Assembly: GCA_000442125.1 (NCBI GenBank)
Contig: KE546981.1
Coordinates: 744,001-808,000 of the forward strand
Direction: 5' to 3'
Length of the DNA stretch: 64,000 nucleotides
From: Opeltia flavorubescens
Lineage: Eukaryota > Ascomycota > Lecanoromycetes > Teloschistales > Teloschistaceae
Part shown: one piece after another, positions 34,286 through 44,662 of the stretch
Layout of the letters: every line of letters begins with the position of its first letter
How positions within the stretch are numbered: position 1 is the stretch's first letter
Notes under the pieces: model-generated
The model's database searches: none
Seen by the model: only the letters and a program-made list of their open reading frames with translations
What the model was told of the DNA's origin: nothing
Made by a program: the position numbers and the translations under genes

Positions 34286-36469
34286 TCATGAACGTGGCCG
34301 ATTCCTTGGCGGCGAGGTCTCTGGCCCCGAACTTGTGCCTGGCCGGCGCCAGCTCACTGTGGGCGGTATTGGGATGGCGACTTCTGGGCTAGTGGCAATA
34401 TCAACCAGTCCTCCTACAGGAATCTGGCCAGGGGTGACGCCCCTGCCCTTTCGTGTATGCTGAGGGGGTTCTTGATACTGCGGCGTCAGGTCAATAAGAG
34501 GCTTTGGCTTCTTCAATTGAGATGATGATCGCTTGAGTTCGTTGGTGGGAGCTTTGATGGGAGATGGCACGGAAGCAGGCCCACGGGCTGGCAGGTCGCT
34601 TGGCTGTATTTCATGGTCTTGCTGTGCTTTCTTGCGATGGGTGTAATTCCGACCTAAGAGACCACCGTCTGAGAAAGGAGTCTCGGTAGAAATGCCAGGA
34701 GCCCAACTTCTAGGGATAATGACCGGTGGAGCTTGGTGATCTCGATGTTCCTGTGGAGCGCTATCTTGAGGGGCGGTTAAGGGGTATGAAATAGGATCTC
34801 GTGCTATGTGTACAGCTGAGGGGTTGCTGACACTAGCAGACGGTTTTGGATGGGCTTGCCTGGTCGAAATCTCGGGTTGAATTTGTGATTGCTGCTGCGT
34901 CGAGTCGTCCCGATTTCTTGCGTTGCTGTTTCTTCCCACGGCCTGACTGTAGCCACCATTGACTGGTTGGCTCGATTTATCAGCGCCTTTGCCCATGATG
35001 TTGACCAAGTACCAGCTTCTCCATTCTTGGACAGCAGTGTAGAATGATTTTGCAACCTTTCTGTCGTTACTCGAGAAAAAATGGACGAAGTTGACAGTGC
35101 TCATAAACATGTTCGATTTTTGCTGGCTTTTGATGGCGAAGCAGACCCGTTTGGGTGGTCGGATCTTTTTCGCCATCTGTCGAGCGGTCGGTATGTAGAT
35201 GTCAAAATCTGAGAGGTGGCAGATGTTCATGGTGTCCGAGCCACTCGATTTTGCAACCAACATTTGCCCATCCGAGCGTAAGGTGACTTCGCGCTTGTCC
35301 CACTGGTCTGGCCTTTGCGAATGATATAAGTAAAATGATGAATCATTAGGCTGCTTTCGAGGAACGTGCTTGACATCCAAGTCATCATCATGGCCTTCGG
35401 TCCCCGATGGCTCGATAATTAGCGTATTTTGAAGGTCACTATCCCAGGAATTCAGAACGTCACGAATGTGTTCATATCTTCGAAGTGGACGCTCCAAGCC
35501 AAGTTGTTTGAAAGATTCAAGCATAACAGACGATGTAGGGTCTATCGGCGTCGCGACCTTTTGGGAGACTGAGCGGATAACGTCCGCTGGTGTCGTTGAC
35601 GGAATTATGGAGATCGGTACCAGAAATTCGTTGTACTTGACCTTGACTGTCCGCTCGCCGGCATTGACTGCAGACTTGGGAGCGTCGAATTGCGCTAAAG
35701 GCACCGAACCCTGGTCTTCGATGGGAATGGGATGAGAGATCATTTGCTTCAATTGGTCTTTGGATTGGGCTGCAGATTGCGGCTGATTTACGAGGCCAGC
35801 AATTCTCTGGGTAAAACTCTTCTTAGGTGTCATAACAGGCCTGGTTGGGAGTATCAATCTACGCCTGTCCTCGTCAGCCGCCAAAACATCTCCCCGTCCA
35901 CCCTTATCATCTGCGCTGCCATGGCGGGGCCGGGACCTGTGCGCTCGAGATTTTGGTTGGCTGTGGTGTGGATGAGGTTCCGTCGAACGGCGTTCTCCTG
36001 GAAAAACAGCCAAATTCGGCTTGTTGGGTGGAGCGTCGACAGGCACTTGCACATTGTAAACGGGTATAGCTTCTTCGCGGGGTTCTAGGATCTGAGCCGG
36101 GCCGTCGGCCAGCCTCCCCTGAACCAGCTTTATGAGAGGCTCATCGTCGTCGTCAGTAGCAGTAGGAACGCTGCGGAGGCTATCGAGAGTGGTGTTCGGC
36201 CGCTTGGTTCTCTTTTCTGCTGCGGAGAGCATGTTCGACTCGGGTGGCGTGATGACCGGAGCGGAAGGTGTGGAGGTACTTCGCGGTGGTTTTGGCCGAG
36301 CGCCCTTGTATCTTGACTTGCTGCGTGCTATGGCAGCCTTGGTATCTGGTGGAGGGACAATGGCCGCCAGGGCATCGACGGGCACGGCCTCTGAGAATTG
36401 CTGTGATTGAGAAGAGCGTCTGGACCCCCTGCGCTCTCTCCGAGGTCGCTGTCTTTTTTCCGTTTCCAT
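34286..36469 (-). CDS. RA-PH domain adaptor protein
   Basis: Single exon, 727 aa. The first ~260 residues are Arg/Pro/Ser-rich and disordered, with basic and proline clusters (SRYKGARPKPPRSTSTPS). A Ras-association/ubiquitin-like domain follows at about 268-355 (RTVKVKYNEFLVPISIIPST, then ADVIRSVSQKV), then directly a PH domain at about 372-490 (FYLYHSQRPDQWDKREVTLR, and YTAVQEWRSWYLV as its final helix). The C-terminal ~230 residues are again Pro/Ser/Gln-rich with an IPRSWAPGI motif. The RA-PH tandem is the core of animal MRL (RIAM, lamellipodin) and Grb7/10/14 adaptors, which link a GTP-bound Ras/Rap GTPase and phosphoinositides to actin. A similar role in hyphal polarity is inference. The tandem order is seen directly; domain limits are approximate. 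Confidence 0.85.
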   Translation of the reverse strand: METEKRQRPRRERRGSRRSSQSQQFSEAVPVDALAAIVPPPDTKAAIARSKSRYKGARPKPPRSTSTPSAPVITPPESNMLSAAEKRTKRPNTTLDSLRSVPTATDDDDEPLIKLVQGRLADGPAQILEPREEAIPVYNVQVPVDAPPNKPNLAVFPGERRSTEPHPHHSQPKSRAHRSRPRHGSADDKGGRGDVLAADEDRRRLILPTRPVMTPKKSFTQRIAGLVNQPQSAAQSKDQLKQMISHPIPIEDQGSVPLAQFDAPKSAVNAGERTVKVKYNEFLVPISIIPSTTPADVIRSVSQKVATPIDPTSSVMLESFKQLGLERPLRRYEHIRDVLNSWDSDLQNTLIIEPSGTEGHDDDLDVKHVPRKQPNDSSFYLYHSQRPDQWDKREVTLRSDGQMLVAKSSGSDTMNICHLSDFDIYIPTARQMAKKIRPPKRVCFAIKSQQKSNMFMSTVNFVHFFSSNDRKVAKSFYTAVQEWRSWYLVNIMGKGADKSSQPVNGGYSQAVGRNSNARNRDDSTQQQSQIQPEISTRQAHPKPSASVSNPSAVHIARDPISYPLTAPQDSAPQEHRDHQAPPVIIPRSWAPGISTETPFSDGGLLGRNYTHRKKAQQDHEIQPSDLPARGPASVPSPIKAPTNELKRSSSQLKKPKPLIDLTPQYQEPPQHTRKGRGVTPGQIPVGGLVDIATSPEVAIPIPPTVSWRRPGTSSGPETSPPRNRPRS

Positions 36470-37039
36470 TTGGAATTGAATGTGACGATAATTGACGGCA
36501 ATGGATACATCTGTGCACGTGCAACACCCATCGTTTTTCTTCTTCTGCAGATGTCATTTCCTGAGGCACGCGACTTGCTTAATTAAGCTTCGCTAGCCAA
36601 TCCGCTTAACGGCCTTGGCAACCGCCGTCTTTCGCGCTCACGGAATCAGAGGCTCAGGGGCCATGGAAGAAAGGCGCTTGAATAAGTGTCCTACACGACT
36701 GCTCTAAATCTGGACTGAATAACTTAGGATTAGGCCTGGTTCAACAATTGTGTCAACATTGCAAGATGGAGCAGTTCGTCAGTGGGATAATGTGCCCCAA
36801 TATTACCCTTACACAATAGTGCCGAAACTCAGACATTAATAGCATCCTGAGATCTTGCTTCGAGGCAAGCATCTCTTGTCCGCCAACGCCATGCTAAAGA
36901 TGAGACCCATCACCACAAGCAATCCATTTTCCGCCCAGCAATGCCCAAATACGCTGTGCCTTCCCCATGCCATCCCACTTTAATGTATGCATCATGAATC
37001 ATATCCTTGTTGACGTGATAACCTCCCGGCGGCGAGATA
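36470..37039. other. Intergenic, 570 bp
   Basis: Promoter of the RA-PH gene and 3' region of the TRK gene, both minus strand. No supported coding frame. Confidence 0.45.
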
Positions 37040-39936
37040 TTATGGGACGAAGTGCTCGTCCTTATCCGCATCATGCACGTATTTTTCTCTCCTCTCTAAT
37101 CGAGGTCCGGCAGCTAAGCCGGCCATGATCTTTCCTACCACAGCACCCGCCATGCCAGAGTGACCATGTTCGCCCATGACTGAGTCTCGGGCAGTGTGGT
37201 CGTGGCCTTCTCTGCCGGTGGTAGTACCCTGTGATGGCGTGCGCCCCATCGTTGGCTGCTTCGCTGATCCGCTCCCAACCTGCTCCAGGTTACTTAGGCT
37301 CGAATTTCTCCTCTGTATCCGTCGAGCAGCATCTGCGTCCTCTTTCTTATGGAGTGATTCGCTAGGCAGGAGGATAGCGCGATCCAACTCGTAGGGGAGC
37401 CCACGGTGTCGCCCCCGAATCTGCATAGCAATTATCACAAGCTTAGAGATAACGCTGAACTGGCCAGAGAAGGATGTGTTGGCGGTGGGATACCCAAGGG
37501 AAAGTCCCACAGTACCGTAGGCCGAGACAATCTCAAACAGGCAACTGTACATGGTGAAAGCATAGTCGTTCGTATTTTGAATGTGAGGTCCTTCTGCGAC
37601 AGCAATGATGAAGAGACCGAGGAAAATATACCACAAGTCAAAAGATAATTGTCGCCTAAGATGGGCTCCCACATAGCTTGGCTGGCTTGCGTCGTCGTCA
37701 GTCTCCGACGCGCTGCTGTAAATTCCCAAGGACTTCTCCTCGTATACATTCGTGCGACGAATAGAGATGGCGATGGGGAAGACAGATATATACATCATGA
37801 TCATATAAGATACCTGAATTCCCGGATGCAAATTGGCAAGGTTGACTGTTGAGAATCCGGCTGTGCGCGTGGAAGACGCTTGGAAGAGGCCGTTGAGGAC
37901 ACGATAGCCACCACTCCCAATACCCGTGACAACCGAATCATGGAGGTCAAGAATGATGAAGAAGATGAGGTCCAAACCGTTCAAGAACACGAGGATCCAG
38001 AAAAGCCACGCGGTAGCATCCGTTGGAAAGAGCAGAGTAAAGCAGCGCCGAGGGTGGTCCAGCAAAAATTTAAGCTCCTCCCAAACCCCACTCTCTCTAG
38101 GCACTGCCTTTGACAGCAACCATAAGACGAAACGAAGCATAACCGGGAATCCTGTATTACCAATGATGATGAGGAACGTTCCATATAGGAGCGGAAGCAC
38201 TGCTTTCTGAAACGATATCATGGAATCTGGAGTTAAAGTGAAGCCAAGATCATTGAATAACGATGCCGGGGTAAAGATTCCCCTAGAGGTGAATCAGACA
38301 TGTCGGGACGACCCATAGGAGGACAGCTTACCACCATGCTCTACTAATACCATCACTATCAACAATCGAGCCAAAGGTGTCGGTCCGTACAATCCAGGGC
38401 AGAAGAATGATCACTGCGGAGACATGGAAGAAAAAGTAGTATGCTGTACGTTACTGTCAGCGAAGAACAGAGGAAAGCATCGAAGGACAACGGACAAACA
38501 AGTACAATCGCCAAGGTCTTTAGGGAGCGATATTCGATGCCACCAAGTTCTTCCCTTTGCTCCTCCGTGAGATCCACAAAGGCGGAATTCCTTCCAATCG
38601 TGGGTTGCCAGCTGAGGTATGGTGTCGCAGGCTCTGGTTCGCGGGAGCCCCAGTGGCGAAGACTTGAGAAGGTACCGGTGCGGGCCCTCAAGCGAGCCGA
38701 ATGAGGGGGTTTTTCTTCTTCATGCCCTTCCGGCGAACTAGTTTTCTCCGGGGCGGAATAGTTTGACCTTTGAGAAGGAACAGAGATTTTGGACAGCCCT
38801 GTGCCCGCCCGCTGCCGAGGGTGCTTAGGTTCATCGATGGTGATGTTACGTTTAACCGGACCACCAGAAGTATTCGCTGAATCATCGACCGGACTCGTGA
38901 CTTTATGGCTCAACGCCCCGCCATCTTCATCTTCAACGACGGTTTCCGGAACATCACCGCGGTCAAAATCTCGTGGGCCTGGGATTCGCAAAGTCCTTTT
39001 GTTGGGGTTTCTCTGCTTCTCAAGGAAGGCAATGTGCTCCTCAGCATTCAAGCGCCCGGGAAGCCTGGCCGCCGAGCTTTTGAGATCGCCAACTTCATCT
39101 ACCTCATCAGCAAATGTGACCTCCCGATGAAGGGACGGAAACTCGTCAACTGATTTACTCTGTTGCAGCTCATTTGGCTCGGGTCTTTCGCCTTGACTTG
39201 AAGATGTACTTGTTGGTTCGCTGGCGTCAGGTTGTTTCGCTTGTAAGATGGATGTGGCGTCGTTCATAACATTCCCGTTCCCACCTTCGTTCTTATGCAG
39301 AACAACGATGCTGCGGCCCCTCACCCCTTGTGGCCCTCTTTCTATATCCTGCATGTCCTTTGTTTCAGTTTTTGACCGTGATCGGTCTCGACTCCGGCGC
39401 CAATTGCGAGCTTCTCGAACAATGTGTTGGAATCGACGTTCAAACCAATATAATCGCACGAAAACAACGAAGGTGTGGATGAAAATTGGAGTTGCAATCA
39501 TTGTCAGGAGATAGAAAGTAACCTGACTGCCGTAAGCCAACATTCGATGGTTTCAAAGCAGGTGCTTGACCTGTTGGTAGGTATTCAGCTTATTGATATC
39601 GACCCTGAAGATTGTTAGAAAGGTTGGTCCAGCGCAGGAGTGTAATACAAACGTGTTCAGTCCGCTTTGCGTTGCACATCCACTACCGAAGAAAAGCGCA
39701 TCAATGTAGTCAATGTTTCCGGCAGGGAATATGATGATTGATCCAGCTATGGCGAGCGACATGATATATAGGTCTGGAGAAGGGGAACCAAAGTTAGTGA
39801 TTGGCTGAAGTATACCGGGGGACTGGACTCAACACGCACAATGAATAGTAATAAAATTCAGATGGCGCTTTTTCAAGGGCGAACCCGGATTATGGGCCTT
39901 GACCCAATGCCAGGAGTCAACGAAAGGAGAGAACAT
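37040..39936 (-). CDS. TRK1: TRK-type high-affinity potassium transporter
   Basis: Six exons on the minus strand, 39936-39840, 39773-39653, 39604-39571, 39522-38496, 38443-38332 and 38282-37040, give 877 aa with all phases consistent. Four membrane-pore-membrane units are visible, each with a K+ filter glycine: FGSGCATQSGLNT, SLFNDLGFTLTPDS, QASSTRTAGFSTV and SAYGTVGLSLG. The large hydrophilic loop between the first and second units (about 280 residues, Ser/Arg/Glu-rich) is normal in fungal TRKs. The tail after the last membrane segment (MQIRGRHRGLPYELDRAILLP) is the conserved TRK end plus a polar extension. It imports K+ across the plasma membrane. Intron 4 uses a weak GTCCGT donor (38495), taken because it alone restores the frame of YYFFFHVSAVIILLPW. 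Exon 3 is only 34 nt. Confidence 0.93.
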
Positions 39937-41032
39937 GGTGACGGCCGGTGATGATGCAGCTTTGGTCGGCGACCCTGTCGAAATGAACTCTGGTTTCGGT
40001 TGTGTGTGAAGAAGGCGAGCTGCGGCGGCTCCTGGCAGACGCAGGTTATCCCTTGAGTTTCACCTCAGGAATATTGCTCATTCTGGCAATAATGTTGATC
40101 CACGTGAAAAGCATGCTGACGGTGCTTTATCTTCGATATGTTGCTGCTGGACGAGTCGAGTTAGACGACCAGAAATTTCCGGGTGTCCGGATGTGATAAT
40201 GCAAAACGTCTCCACATGTGCAATCCGCCACTACTCTAATTGTTAAACGCCATTGTCAGAATAGACGACAAACGAGATAGACGCCCTGTATTTCCATTGG
40301 GCCCTTGAAGGCCATCTGTAATGGCCTAGGAGGTGCAAACACAGGAAGTCCAAAAAGAAACGACCGGTATTGAAGACATAAGTAGCACATTCCAAAAATA
40401 GGAGACCACCGAATGATCCGAAACCGGTTATGCAAAGGATTTGGGAAAGAATGGTAGGGTATCTTCTGTCGATGCGACACATGGCAAACTTTAGTATGCG
40501 ATCTCATCTACTTAGACTCAATGATCCGCTCTCTTATTGTATTAAATCGTTCATACTTTCATGTTTGACCATATGATGTTCCCAGGGGGTCATATTTCAT
40601 GTCACATATTATTTGGATCACCATGGCGCCATCTTAATTCCCTGTCAATTGGAAAGCAGTTTGGATACGTTGTCATACTCATCCAGTTCCATGCCAGCGT
40701 ATCGTGCTGTGTTTTGTCTTTTTGAAACCGAATGAAAATACTGGGCCTTGATATTCCTTTGTCCATGTGGAACCTTTCAACAGTCTCATGATTTGATTTC
40801 TCGATCTCGTTTGCGTTTCGATCACTGCAAGCACTAAACAAGGCTATTTGCGCCAAGAAAGGAGACCGTGTGGAGGACGATTCTGGCATACTGCATTTCT
40901 TGGTAGAAGTACAAGCTATTGCCAAACCTTGGCGAATAAAGGCATTGTTGGGCGGACAGGGGACTTTTCTCGCGTGTTTCTCAAAGCTTGAACCAACGTC
41001 GGCCGTGGTCTGGACCTTTCATAATTACAGAG
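39937..41032. other. Intergenic 1.1 kb, divergent promoters
   Basis: Between the divergent starts of TRK and the next plus-strand gene. Minus-strand frames at 40243-40507 and 40602-40925 are open but unrecognised and lack supporting structure. Confidence 0.4.
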
Positions 41033-42631
41033 ATGGTTGTTTCGAGTACTGTCGGCGCATACATATTAATAGAAATTCCAAATGTCAGTCTCTATCAGCT
41101 TTGCCCTCATCAAATGTGTTTCGCCATCACCATCCGTCAAACGCCCAAAGGTTTGATACAAGAGCGCCCTCTCCCAGCTCGACCTGTGCCTGCAAACCCA
41201 AATTCAAGCAAGCAGATAAGTCAAGCAGCTAGCGTACCTTCAAATCAAACCTCAGACACCCCAATAAAGGAAGCAGCTAGTGCACTTGCAAACCAAATTC
41301 CTAGCAAATCTTCGACCACAACAAAGAATGGCAGTCACACTGATCCGTTCCCCGAGCTGTCCTTGTCATCTGTTTCTACTTCTGATGATGACCAAAGCAC
41401 TAGCGCTAAAGTTCGCCCTGAAGCCAAAGCTCCAGTGAAGCAACAGGCTGTAAGTCAACAAAAAGCTCATAATCATCATTAATCAAGCTCACCAGTAAAG
41501 GCAAAGCAAAAGCAGCCTACTGTCGCCCGCGATCAGGCCAATAAACAGGGAAAGAAGGAAGTCGAATCACAGCCAAAGTCAACCAAATCTGTTCCTTTAC
41601 CAATCACACATAAAAGCAATCCTGGTTCGGCCACAGGAAGACACGCTCCTCGGACCCTAAGGAAATCCGTCAGCTTCTCTGATCAGCTCAATCGCGGACC
41701 TGGTCGAAGCTACACGCCTTCAATAGACGAAAAAGCAGTCCGATTTGCGCCAGAACTTGTTCGCGGAGAAGGATCAAGGTACAGCGATCTCAGTCCGAAA
41801 GAGTCTGAAGTCTATCCGTTTGCTCGCTCCACAGCCAACACAATCGGCCTGTCAGAAGACCCCAGTCAAGAATCTCCTGATTGCTCTCCCAAGCCTCCCC
41901 TCGGCAAGTCAGCCTCCACAAAGCAGTCGCAGAGCGCCACTATGGGTGCGAAAGACCGATCCGACATGGAAACCAAGCAACTGGACTTAGACATCGCGTC
42001 GGATTCCGACGACTCATTCGTGGATCTTGTTATTCCTATTACCCCAGCGAAGGACAACGCGTCGCGGCGCGATGCCAATTCGAGATACGGTTCGCACTCT
42101 TCAACATTTCCCACTTCGAAGAAAGTCTCGAGAGGGCCTTCGAGATATGCGCGAGAGAAGTTCTCTGGTGATCAATACGGCTTCCAATCCGAGATTGGAG
42201 ATAATGAGTCTTTCATCGCCGCTGCCACCACAGAGAATACTAGATGTAACGGTCTTTGCGAAGTGCCCGCAAAGCATGGCGGGCTCGATACGCGTATGTG
42301 GAAGGACGCAACGACTGTGCCCGTTTTCAATCGTTATGGACATAGGCTACGCACCAATTCAGTCGGCTCCAGCCTTTTCAATCCCTCACTTCGTCGCAGC
42401 TGGCCACAGCCAGTCTTTGTATGGAGCGGCAAGAACCTTCCGAGTACTCCTGGTCGCCAAACTCCAGTATTTGCTCTGCGCAGCAACTCTAGTTCTGGCA
42501 ATCCTGCCAAGGCCGTGTCAACAAAGCAACAAGCAAAAAGACGATATCAGCCACCCTCAGTCGTAGACGACGAAGTTGACGAAGCAACCTATGTTAATTC
42601 GGGAAGCAAGATGACCTGCCGAGATGTATAA
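41033..42631 (+). CDS. Uncharacterised Ser/Lys-rich protein
   Basis: Proposed exons 41033-41449 and 41501-42631 give about 515 aa. The second exon is well supported as a 377-codon open frame with codon use like its neighbours. The product is hydrophilic, with many Ser/Thr-Pro, Lys and Arg residues (RHAPRTLRKSVSFSDQLN, then DLDIASDSDDSFVDLVIP), and looks disordered. I do not recognise a domain. SFVDLVIPITPA after an acidic Ser-rich run resembles a SUMO-interacting motif (a hydrophobic VDLVIP-like core beside acids), but this is a pattern only. The first exon and the start are tentative: the donor GTAAGT at 41450 is strong, and the AG at 41500 was selected to keep frame, although a better-placed AG (41494) is out of phase with it. 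Confidence 0.55.
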
Positions 42632-42694
42632 TCACCAGATTGTTGATGTACGGACACTGAAGACGACGAATTGTGTGTATCTTGTTACATTTAG

Positions 42695-43629
42695 CTACCT
42701 ATCTTCTTTTCGACGCTTTTGCTTTGCTCTCCGAGGACAATCGGCTCTCTTATGGCCCTTCTGACCACAGAAGTGGCACTCCGTCCCCCCGGCTCCGCCA
42801 CCTCCACCAGAGATGGAGGATAATTTGTTCAACTTCACCTCTTTACTTCTACGACTCTCGGCTAAGCCTGCCGCTTCAGCCTTTCGAGCCTTCTTCGCCG
42901 CCTTTCTATCAGCTTTTGCACGATCGAGAACCTCGCCTCGGGTCAAAGCTTCTGTGGGGTCTGTACTATCATCTGCACCTTCATCGCCATTGTAGGTGTC
43001 ACTTTGTTGACTCTCGTCCGATGAAGATGAAGCACTGTTCGTTGTCTTCTCCTGTTGCTTCTAGATAGGAAAGAGTAATACAAGCAATTAGCATTCACAC
43101 TTTCTTCTCTGAAATGGCGTGACGATCACCTTTAATGTGTCGTTAAAGTGACCAAATCGTCTCCTTCCTATCGAGCTCTGCCTATCTGCTGTCTGGTTAT
43201 CTTGGTCGATATCAGAGTATCCGGCTGTAAGAAATTGTAGCTTCCTATCTGCTGTGTTTGCCTGCCCCCCGTCCGCAATACTCAAGACCCATTTTGTTTC
43301 TCCGGCCTCTGCTGCGATCTTCTCGATCGCCGCAGTTCGCTTTGCCTCTTCTGCGTCAGCTGCAGCTTGAAATGCTTGAGCGTCAGCGCTCGGAGTATTA
43401 ACTGGAGATGGATCGATGGAGGTTTTGCGGCGTTTTGATGGAGGACCATCTGGGGTTTGTGGTGTGACGGGGTTTGAGGATGCTGCTGCAGCACGTTGCA
43501 TGAACTACGGGATTTTTAGCATATTTCATTGATACGTTGCGCAGCGGATCTCGAGCTCACTTTCATTGTTAACAGTCTGGAGGACATGGTCTTTTCTGAT
43601 CGCCCAACGGGCATCTGAGGTTTGGACAT
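42695..43629 (-). CDS. MPP6: Mpp6-type nuclear exosome cofactor with CCHC zinc knuckle
   Basis: Exons 43629-43561, 43504-43130 and 43060-42695 give 269 aa; introns are 56 and 69 nt. Residues about 15-27 across the first junction read MSSRLLTMKFMQRAAAA, matching the MPP6 start (R/N-L-L-x-MKFMQR in M-phase phosphoprotein 6). About 120 residues later, GRRRFGHFNDTLK matches the second MPP6 motif (G-R-x-S/R-F-x-x-F-N). These motifs dock Mpp6 on the nuclear RNA exosome and help recruit the Mtr4 helicase (known of the family). The C-terminus adds a single zinc knuckle, CHFCGQKGHKRADC, with perfect C-x2-C-x4-H-x4-C spacing, preceded by a basic coil and ended by KQKRRKEDR. Yeast and human Mpp6 have no knuckle as far as I recall. 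Head-to-head with NDUFS6, 206 bp apart. Confidence 0.85.
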
Positions 43630-43835
43630 TGTGGCTCAAAGACTCAGTGAACCACTTGGAGTGGGACGCGACCGGTGGTCAGACCAAAGATGCCTCTAAA
43701 AAGATTTACTTGTAATATTCCGAGCTTCATGCGGCAAAATTCGCGGCAAACGAGAAGCGCGCCGAGAGGAGGATTCACCATCACACTACTTTCCATTTCA
43801 TCCAGCTGGACATACACCGCGCCAATTATTCAAGT

Positions 43836-44593
43836 ATGATGCTCAAATGTCTCCGAGCTCCTAGAGCTCGTCCGATCAGGGTCCCCTCCACTGCAATTCA
43901 TCAACGATACTACGCGACCTCAGACCGCACATCCGATAAAGTCCCCACAAACGACCCAAATCCTCCAAAACCAGTTCAGAATGTTTCCGACACCAATGCA
44001 GTCCCGGTTGAGACCGGCCTTCGAGATGAGCCTTTGCAGGAAATGCCAGAAGATAGTGAGAAGCAGCGGCAGATGCAAGCACCAAATCGAGCGGAACCTT
44101 GGAGTCGGAGTCAGATGCCCAGAGAAAGGGCAATGAGTGGACCAAGATTCGAGCAGACGATCATGGAATATCAGGTATGCCCGCAAGGGATACTATCGCT
44201 CGTGGCACAAGCAGGGTAAAGCCATGATGCTGATTGATACAGCCCCAACCGCAAGCAGCAATTGATCTGATACACAAGCAACCCGTCCGGTGGACAAAGC
44301 AGAGGGTGGTGTCCTGTGATGGCGGTGGAGGTCCCTTAGGCCATCCGCGAATCTTCATCAACGTGGACAAGCCCCAGATAAATTGGTGCACCTATTGCGG
44401 CCTTCCTTTTGTGAGTGTATCTCCGCCTGATCTTGTATAATGCTGAATTGATACGTTTTCACAGGCTAATGAGCATCATCGTAAATATTTGCAAAGTCTA
44501 CCATCGACTACCTACCCGCTCGAGCCCCAAGGAGCCGTTGGGGAAGTGCCTGAATCTCAAAAAGTTTCTGATGAGCCGTTTGCGCAGCGATGA
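43836..44593 (+). CDS. NDUFS6: NADH dehydrogenase iron-sulfur protein 6 (complex I 13/18.4 kDa subunit)
   Basis: Exons 43836-44174, 44243-44410 and 44465-44593 give 211 aa. The N-terminus (MMLKCLRAPRARPIRVPS) is Arg-rich and acid-free, a mitochondrial presequence. The C-terminal part is the zf-CHCC domain: VVSCDGGGGPLGHPRIFI, then DKPQINWCTYCGLPF, supplying the C...H...C-x2-C zinc ligands. This subunit sits at the base of the peripheral arm of respiratory complex I and is needed for late assembly of the N-module. The intervening region is Pro/Asn/Gln-rich. The second intron is phase 0 and the end ANEHHRKYLQSLPS fits the family. A second ATG follows the first directly. Its 3' end converges on the nucleotidyltransferase-like gene, 69 bp away. 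Confidence 0.94.
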
Positions 44594-44662
44594 TATATGC
44601 CGTGGAACTCGGGATAGTGGCGCATGGGAAATTGGGAGTCAGGAACTCTAATATGCACTTGA

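Noticed and set aside
40243-40925. Minus-strand frames between TRK and the next gene
   Set aside because: Hydrophobic or mixed stretches without splice links, start context or recognisable motifs.
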